This document shows positions 59,849-64,000 of a DNA stretch of 64,000 nucleotides, one piece after another. The first letter of the stretch is position 1. Each line of letters begins with the position of its first letter. The position numbers were made by a program, and so were the translations under genes. A model generated the notes under the pieces. That model saw nothing but the letters and a program-made list of their open reading frames with translations, was not told the origin of the DNA and did no database searches. The stretch is from positions 92,798 through 156,797 of the forward strand of contig JAHENF010000097.1 in assembly GCA_024643255.1 (NCBI GenBank), in the 5' to 3' direction. This DNA comes from Ilumatobacteraceae bacterium (GTDB taxonomy: Bacteria > Actinomycetota > Acidimicrobiia > Acidimicrobiales > Ilumatobacteraceae).

Positions 59849-61860
59849 CAGCCGGCGCGACGTCCGCGAGCGGCGAGGGCGCGCTTGCCCTCCATGAAGT
59901 CGACGAGCACGTAGTCACCGAGATGTTCGGGCGTGGTGAAGAACGCCCGACCCCTGTTGATCTGCGTCAACTGCTCGATGAACGCGCGCAGCGAGCCGTC
60001 GGCACCGAGGCCGAACGTGTTGATCCTGATCTGCTCCTTGGTGCAGCGAACGACCTCACGCAGCGTGGCCTCGACCGTCTCACGAACCGGCGGATAGTTG
60101 AAGAACGGCATCCCGTTGTCCATGATGTGTGCCGTCGGCTCGCCATCGGTGATCATGATGATCTGCTTCGTGCCCGACTCGCGTGCCAACAACTTGCGCG
60201 CCAGCACGAACCCGTGCTGCATGTTCGTGCCGTACACGAAGTCCCACGACACCTCCGGCAGCTGCTCCGCGGTCAGGATGCGGGCGGTCTCGGAGAAGCC
60301 GACGATGCCGAGGTAGTCACGAGGGAACTGCGACGTGATCAGACTGTGCAGCGCCATCGCGACCTTCTTGGCCGGCAGGAAGTTGTCGCGCATCGGCATC
60401 GACAGCGACAGGTCGAGCATCAGCACCGTCGACGAGCGCGTCAGGTGCTCGGTCCGCTCGATCTCGAAGTCGGACGGATCGAGCTGGATCGGAGTCCCGC
60501 CTCCGGTGCGTCGCAGCGCGTTGCGGATGGTGCGGTTCAGGTCGAGTTGGAACGGATCGCCGTATTCATAGGCCTTGGTGTCGTACGTCCGCTCGTGACC
60601 CTGGCCGAGATTCGACGTCTGATGCTGGCCGACGGTGTCCTTGGCCAGCTTCGAGAAGAGGTCGCGAAGCGCGTTCGAACCGATCTTGCGCAGACCCTTC
60701 GGGGTCAGTTCGAGGCGTCCCTCCTTCTGCTCGATGAGTCCCGCCTCCTCCAGCATCTTGGTGAGTTCCGCCAGCCGTTCCAATGAGCGCGCCGCGTCGT
60801 CGCCCATCAGGTCACGCACACGATCCATGTCGGCTTCGGCCAGCGCCGCGGGACTGGAGGCATTCCGCAACAGGTTCTCCAGCTGATCGAGGTCACCCAT
60901 GTCCTGCATGGCCTGCATCGCCTGCTGGAACCCCATGGGGTCCTGGCCCTCGAAGTCGTAGCTCTGGTTCCAGTTGAGCTGCGGGAACATCTGCTGCAGA
61001 TTCCCCGACAGCTGCTGCATCTGCCACTGGAGATCCATGTCCTCCATCAGTTGGTCGGACAACTGCTGGAGCTGTGCGCGCTGCTCCGGCGTCATCGAGT
61101 TCATCATCGCCTGCATCGCCGCCATGCGCTTGGCCATCTGCTCGAGCAGTTCCTCGACGGTCTCGGGGTTCTCCGGGAAGAAGTCGCCGTACTCCTCCAT
61201 GAACTGCTCGAAGCCGGAATCCTCACCGCGCTGATGCTTCTCCAACATCTCGTTGAGCGCGGCCATCATGTCCTTCATGCGCGCCATGTCCTCGGGCGTC
61301 ATGTTCGCCATCGCGCCCGACATCTGGTCGACCATCTGCTGCATCAACTGCTCGCGCAACTTGTCCATCAACTGGTCGAAGCGCTGCTTGGCCTCCTTCG
61401 ACTCGAAGTTGTACGAGTCGAGTTCGCGGACCTTGCCCGCCAGATCGTCGGGCATCAGGTCGAGGCGCATGTTGCGCTCGTCGGCGGCCGCCTGGGCGTT
61501 CTGGGCTCGACGCTCGTCGCCGGAGTTGAGCGCCTCGTTGCGGGCGTTGTCGATGGCGTGACGTTCCTCGTCGATGATGTCGTCGAGTTGTTCCTTGATC
61601 TCGTCGTACACGCCGCCGAGGTCGGAGTTCTCCAGACGCTGCTGACGTTCCTGACGGAGCTTCTCGAGCAGCTCGCGGATTCCCTGCAGTTCCTCCCCGT
61701 TGCGGTCGCGCATGCCTTCTTGCATCATGCGTCGCAGCGCCGCGTTGACATCACCGTGGTAGAGCAACTCGTCGGTCAGCTCGTCGAAGGCCGCGTCGGC
61801 ATCGAATTCGAACCCGGTCTGGGTTCCGTCCCACCGCGAGTACTCGAACCGCTTCGCCAT
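59848..61860 (-). CDS. VWA domain protein with Met/Gln-rich coiled-coil region
   Basis: 670 residues. A soluble N-terminus (FEYSRWDGTQTGFEFDADAAFDEL) is followed by a long helical, Met/Gln/Glu-rich segment (about 50-330), probably coiled coil. The C-terminal VWA domain (about 470-650) has the MIDAS start MLDLSLSMPM (DxSxS) and a later TDGEPTAH (the MIDAS Asp). Such VWA proteins work with MoxR/ChlI-type AAA ATPases as metal-insertion or maturation machines. The C-terminus of a ChlI-type ATPase lies at 63414 on the same strand, with two plus-strand genes between. Confidence 0.88.
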   Translation of the reverse strand: MAKRFEYSRWDGTQTGFEFDADAAFDELTDELLYHGDVNAALRRMMQEGMRDRNGEELQGIRELLEKLRQERQQRLENSDLGGVYDEIKEQLDDIIDEERHAIDNARNEALNSGDERRAQNAQAAADERNMRLDLMPDDLAGKVRELDSYNFESKEAKQRFDQLMDKLREQLMQQMVDQMSGAMANMTPEDMARMKDMMAALNEMLEKHQRGEDSGFEQFMEEYGDFFPENPETVEELLEQMAKRMAAMQAMMNSMTPEQRAQLQQLSDQLMEDMDLQWQMQQLSGNLQQMFPQLNWNQSYDFEGQDPMGFQQAMQAMQDMGDLDQLENLLRNASSPAALAEADMDRVRDLMGDDAARSLERLAELTKMLEEAGLIEQKEGRLELTPKGLRKIGSNALRDLFSKLAKDTVGQHQTSNLGQGHERTYDTKAYEYGDPFQLDLNRTIRNALRRTGGGTPIQLDPSDFEIERTEHLTRSSTVLMLDLSLSMPMRDNFLPAKKVAMALHSLITSQFPRDYLGIVGFSETARILTAEQLPEVSWDFVYGTNMQHGFVLARKLLARESGTKQIIMITDGEPTAHIMDNGMPFFNYPPVRETVEATLREVVRCTKEQIRINTFGLGADGSLRAFIEQLTQINRGRAFFTTPEHLGDYVLVDFMEGKRALAARGRRAG

Positions 61861-61919
61861 GACTGGAACTTAACGGGTCGTCCGCTCGTTCGCCGTTCGG
61901 AGCCAATAACATCGCTGCC

Positions 61920-62465
61920 ATGCGTGTCCCCCGCACGTTCGTGTTCGTCGACTTGTCCGGATTCACGAACTACACCGCAGCGTTCGGCGACGACGCGGCT
62001 GGACGCATCCTCGGCACGTTCCGCGGGATCGTGCGCACGGTCGCCTCGGAGCGCGGTGTCCGGATCGCCAAGTGGCTCGGTGACGGCTGCATGATCGTCG
62101 CGGTCGAACAACGCGATGCGATCGAGTTCGTGCTCGACCTCGAGCAACGCGCCACCGACGTGTGCGCACCGCTGACCATCCGCGCCGGACTGGCCACGGG
62201 ACACGCGCTGCTCTTCGAGGGCGACGACTACATCGGCTCGGCGGTCAACATGGCCGCTCGTCTGTGCGACCGCGCCAAGGGTGTCGAGGTGCTGATCCCC
62301 ACGATGCAGCTCGAACGCCTCCCCGAAGGGGTGCACGCCGAACCGTTCGGCGAGGTCGAGCTGCGGGGATTTCCGGGACCGATCGACGTCGTCGAACTGG
62401 TCGGCACGCCGACCTCCGCCGGCGTCGACACGTCCGAGCTCTGGACACGCAGTCCGTTCATCTGA
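61920..62465 (+). CDS. Class III adenylate/guanylate cyclase, single catalytic domain
   Basis: 181 residues: essentially an isolated cyclase domain. Metal-binding aspartates are in FVDLSGFT (D11) and LGDG (D55). The adenine-selecting Lys (AKWLGDG) and Asp (GDDYIG) are both present, suggesting ATP use. The transition-state Asn and Arg are in SAVNMAARL. No sensory or membrane domain is attached, so regulation must come from partners. It diverges from the VWA gene and is followed after 16 bases by the GH1-like gene. Confidence 0.88.
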   Translation: MRVPRTFVFVDLSGFTNYTAAFGDDAAGRILGTFRGIVRTVASERGVRIAKWLGDGCMIVAVEQRDAIEFVLDLEQRATDVCAPLTIRAGLATGHALLFEGDDYIGSAVNMAARLCDRAKGVEVLIPTMQLERLPEGVHAEPFGEVELRGFPGPIDVVELVGTPTSAGVDTSELWTRSPFI

Positions 62466-62481
62466 TCCCGAGCCGCCACCG

Positions 62482-63369
62482 ATGTCGATGACGTTCCTGC
62501 GAGGTGCCGCGCTGACCACGGCGAGCACGCTCGGTTTCGCCGACAACTCCGACATCGGACCGACGGCCGGAAATGGCTTCTTCCGTCGGTGGCCCGACGA
62601 TCTCGCCGTCCTACAGGAGGTGGGGGTCACCGATCTGCGCATCACGCTCGACTGGGCTCGGCTGCAACCGCGACCCGCTGAACTCGACGAGGACTGGGCG
62701 GAGCGGTACGAGCAGATGCTCATCGCGGCCGACGCCATCGGCCTGCGGGTCTGGGCCACGCTGCACGACGGGTCGATCCCGCGATGGTTCGACAACGATG
62801 GTGGGTTCGGCGACGACGAGACGTTCACGCGGTGGTGGCCACGGTGGGTTCAACGGGTCGCCGACCGGTTCGGCGACGACATCGCTGCGTGGATTCCGTT
62901 CGCCGAGATCCCCAGTGGTGCAGCGCAGCCCTGGCGCGACACCTGGACCGTCCTCCAGAGCGACCGACCGGTCGTTGCGTCGGTGGCGCCCGACGCCTCG
63001 ATCGAGCAGTACGTCGGTCTGGCGACGCATCTCGGCGTCGTGCTCCCCACCGACTGGGAACACGATGCACGCGTCGGTGATCGCGAACTCGAGAGCGCGG
63101 CCCATCGATGGGGGCAGCTCGTGCGTGACGGCGCCGACGCGATCGATGGCCCGATCGTGATCGCCGGGTTCTGCCCGAACCACGACGACGACGACACCGC
63201 CGCAAGGATCCTGGGACAGCTGATCGAGTCACTCGACGATGCGATCGGCGACGGAGTCGGCGTGGAGGTCTGTTTCGTCGAGCCGGCCATCGCCGCCGTC
63301 GAGACCGCGTCGGGGCTGCTCGATTCCGACCGCAAACTCACCCCCGCCGCCGAACGCTTCCTCCCCTGA
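62482..63369 (+). CDS. GH1-like protein, shortened and degenerate
   Basis: 295 residues against about 450 in true family 1 beta-glucosidases. The N-terminal half follows the GH1 barrel: NGFFRRWPDDLAVLQEVGVTDLRITLDWARLQP, TLHDGSIPRWFDNDGGF and VADRFGDDIAAWIPFAEIP. The acid/base Glu is aligned in AEI, but the preceding Asn of NEP is Ala. The TENG nucleophile motif is not seen; a late VCFVEPA strand could supply a Glu. It follows the cyclase gene by 16 bases. Catalytic activity is doubtful; it may bind a sugar. Confidence 0.72.
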   Translation: MSMTFLRGAALTTASTLGFADNSDIGPTAGNGFFRRWPDDLAVLQEVGVTDLRITLDWARLQPRPAELDEDWAERYEQMLIAADAIGLRVWATLHDGSIPRWFDNDGGFGDDETFTRWWPRWVQRVADRFGDDIAAWIPFAEIPSGAAQPWRDTWTVLQSDRPVVASVAPDASIEQYVGLATHLGVVLPTDWEHDARVGDRELESAAHRWGQLVRDGADAIDGPIVIAGFCPNHDDDDTAARILGQLIESLDDAIGDGVGVEVCFVEPAIAAVETASGLLDSDRKLTPAAERFLP

Positions 63370-63374
63370 TCACC

Positions 63375-63397
63375 CCGCGTCACACGGTGTGACGCGG
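63375..63397. terminator. Perfect 11-bp-arm palindrome between convergent genes
   Basis: CCGCGTCACAC-G-GTGTGACGCGG: 11-base arms around one central base. It lies 5 bases after the GH1-like gene stop and 17 bases before the end of the ChlI-like gene. GTGTGACGC is repeated once more just downstream. GCGTCACACGGTG is shared with 16854-16866, the edge of the 31-bp repeat. Confidence 0.6.
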
Positions 63398-63413
63398 TGT
63401 GACGCTGGTCGGG

Positions 63414-64000
63414 TCAGGTGCGGCCGCGGTAGGTCGCGCTGGCGCCGCTCGCGTCCTTGTTCAAGCGCTTGCTGAGGTGCAGCCCCTCGAGTACGAACTC
63501 GACCGCCGCTGCAACCGCAGCCGGCGACTCGTCCCCACCGGTCAGGATGGCGACCGGTGTACGCAACGCCGCAACCTCCTCGACGAGGCGCGCGAGTTCC
63601 TCCGTCGTGACGCCTTCGCCGGTGTGTGCCACGGCACCGTCCTCGAACGCACCGATCACCGCACGCGTCTGCTCGGGCGGCACGATGTCCTTGAAGACCG
63701 TGAGCACGGCGCCCTTGATCAGGTTCTCCATGATCGCGCCCTCGCGACCCTCCTCGAGCGACTCGATCTCGATCTTGCCCATCGAGCTCGCCGCCAGCGC
63801 GTCGAGGTCGTCGACGCGGGCGACCACGTGACGCTCGCCGGCGCGCAGGCCCCGCCGCAGCGCGTTCGCCGCGAGGGCCTCGAAATTGGCCACGCTCAAC
63901 CGAACGCTGACACCGGAACGCTGGTTGACGTGATTGCTGGCCCGGGCGAGGTGGCTGAACGTGGCAACCACATCGGCGAGGTAGTCGGGAACGTCGACGT
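63414..64000 (-). CDS. ChlI/MoxR-type AAA ATPase, C-terminal part (cut by window edge)
   Basis: About 195 codons of the 3' end of a gene that continues past the right edge. The visible part reads VPDYLADVVATFSHLARASNHVNQRSGVSVRLSVANFEALAANALRRGL: the C-terminal helical lid of magnesium-chelatase-like and MoxR AAA ATPases, where SGVSVRLSVANFE contains the sensor 2 Arg. The ATPase core lies outside. It is the expected partner of the VWA protein at 59848. The in-frame GTG at 63971 is not the start, because coding sequence continues upstream to the edge. Confidence 0.75.
   Translation of the reverse strand, partial: VDVPDYLADVVATFSHLARASNHVNQRSGVSVRLSVANFEALAANALRRGLRAGERHVVARVDDLDALAASSMGKIEIESLEEGREGAIMENLIKGAVLTVFKDIVPPEQTRAVIGAFEDGAVAHTGEGVTTEELARLVEEVAALRTPVAILTGGDESPAAVAAAVEFVLEGLHLSKRLNKDASGASATYRGRT

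Overview
The window is 64 kb of dense, high-GC chromosome with about 60 protein genes, no rRNA or tRNA that I could see, no mobile element and no CRISPR array. The mix of genes points to an Actinomycetota chromosome: two WhiB proteins, SenX3-RegX3 beside pst genes, class E sortases, an actinobacterial-type Lhr helicase, HelR/HelD, a DtxR regulator and an EchA6-like crotonase. The sortase, short Thr-rich lipoprotein and RIO kinase content best fits class Acidimicrobiia (Ilumatobacter-like). That placement is inference from gene content, not from a marker-gene comparison. No gap between genes exceeds about 230 bases.

Layout. 1-2690: ccmBA cytochrome c maturation genes (left edge cut), diverging from a sortase plus lipoprotein pair. 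2807-5947: EchA6-like crotonase, small membrane protein, TetR regulator, carotenoid oxygenase. 6009-11456: an ion and pH homeostasis block with a CASTOR/POLLUX-type channel, glutamate decarboxylase, a YrhK-like membrane protein and a ClC chloride transporter. 11510-20395: Lhr helicase, PCu(A)C copper lipoprotein, ABC-F ATPase, SF2 helicase. 20450-24314: SRPBCC protein, DtxR regulator with a lipoprotein, HelR-like ATPase. 24398-30060: a tightly overlapped operon hemE-hemH-hemY-sortase-lnt. 30076-37767: dtd, aldose epimerase, a glycosyltransferase/methyltransferase/toroid/PlsC/MFS series, a second methyltransferase and a nitroreductase. 37792-41120: TesB, PQQ-type sugar dehydrogenase lipoprotein, APH-like kinase. 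41264-44924: RIO kinase with a short leader ORF, PPK2, MreB, small membrane protein, MoaE. 44996-48999: membrane protein, SDR epimerase, degenerate zincin, MFS. 49019-58485: the phosphate block regX3-senX3-phoU-pstBACS and ppk1, all on the minus strand. 58708-64000: whiB, tatA, whiB, VWA protein, nucleotide cyclase, GH1-like protein and the C-terminus of a ChlI/MoxR-type AAA ATPase.

How parts work together. The pst-phoU-senX3-regX3 genes read as one unit. A clear PHO box (two GTTCACC cores on an 11-bp repeat) lies upstream of pstS, and a perfect 13-bp hairpin lies just after pstS, so phosphate sensing, uptake and its regulator are probably co-expressed. Polyphosphate kinases of both families (ppk1 beside pst, ppk2 near mreB) complement this. 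The TetR gene has the palindrome GTTACC-N4-GGTAAC at its start, and the same palindrome recurs 27 kb away in front of the glycosyltransferase operon, which suggests a small shared regulon.

Most unusual points: Lnt carries Ser where the catalytic Cys should be; lhr has conserved N-terminal coding sequence upstream of its first canonical start and an ATC where an ATG would fit; a 31-bp exact inverted repeat sits in two gene-end regions; a Met-rich PCu(A)C protein; a zincin without its second His; and a leader peptide whose stop codon forms the loop of a hairpin ahead of the RIO kinase gene.
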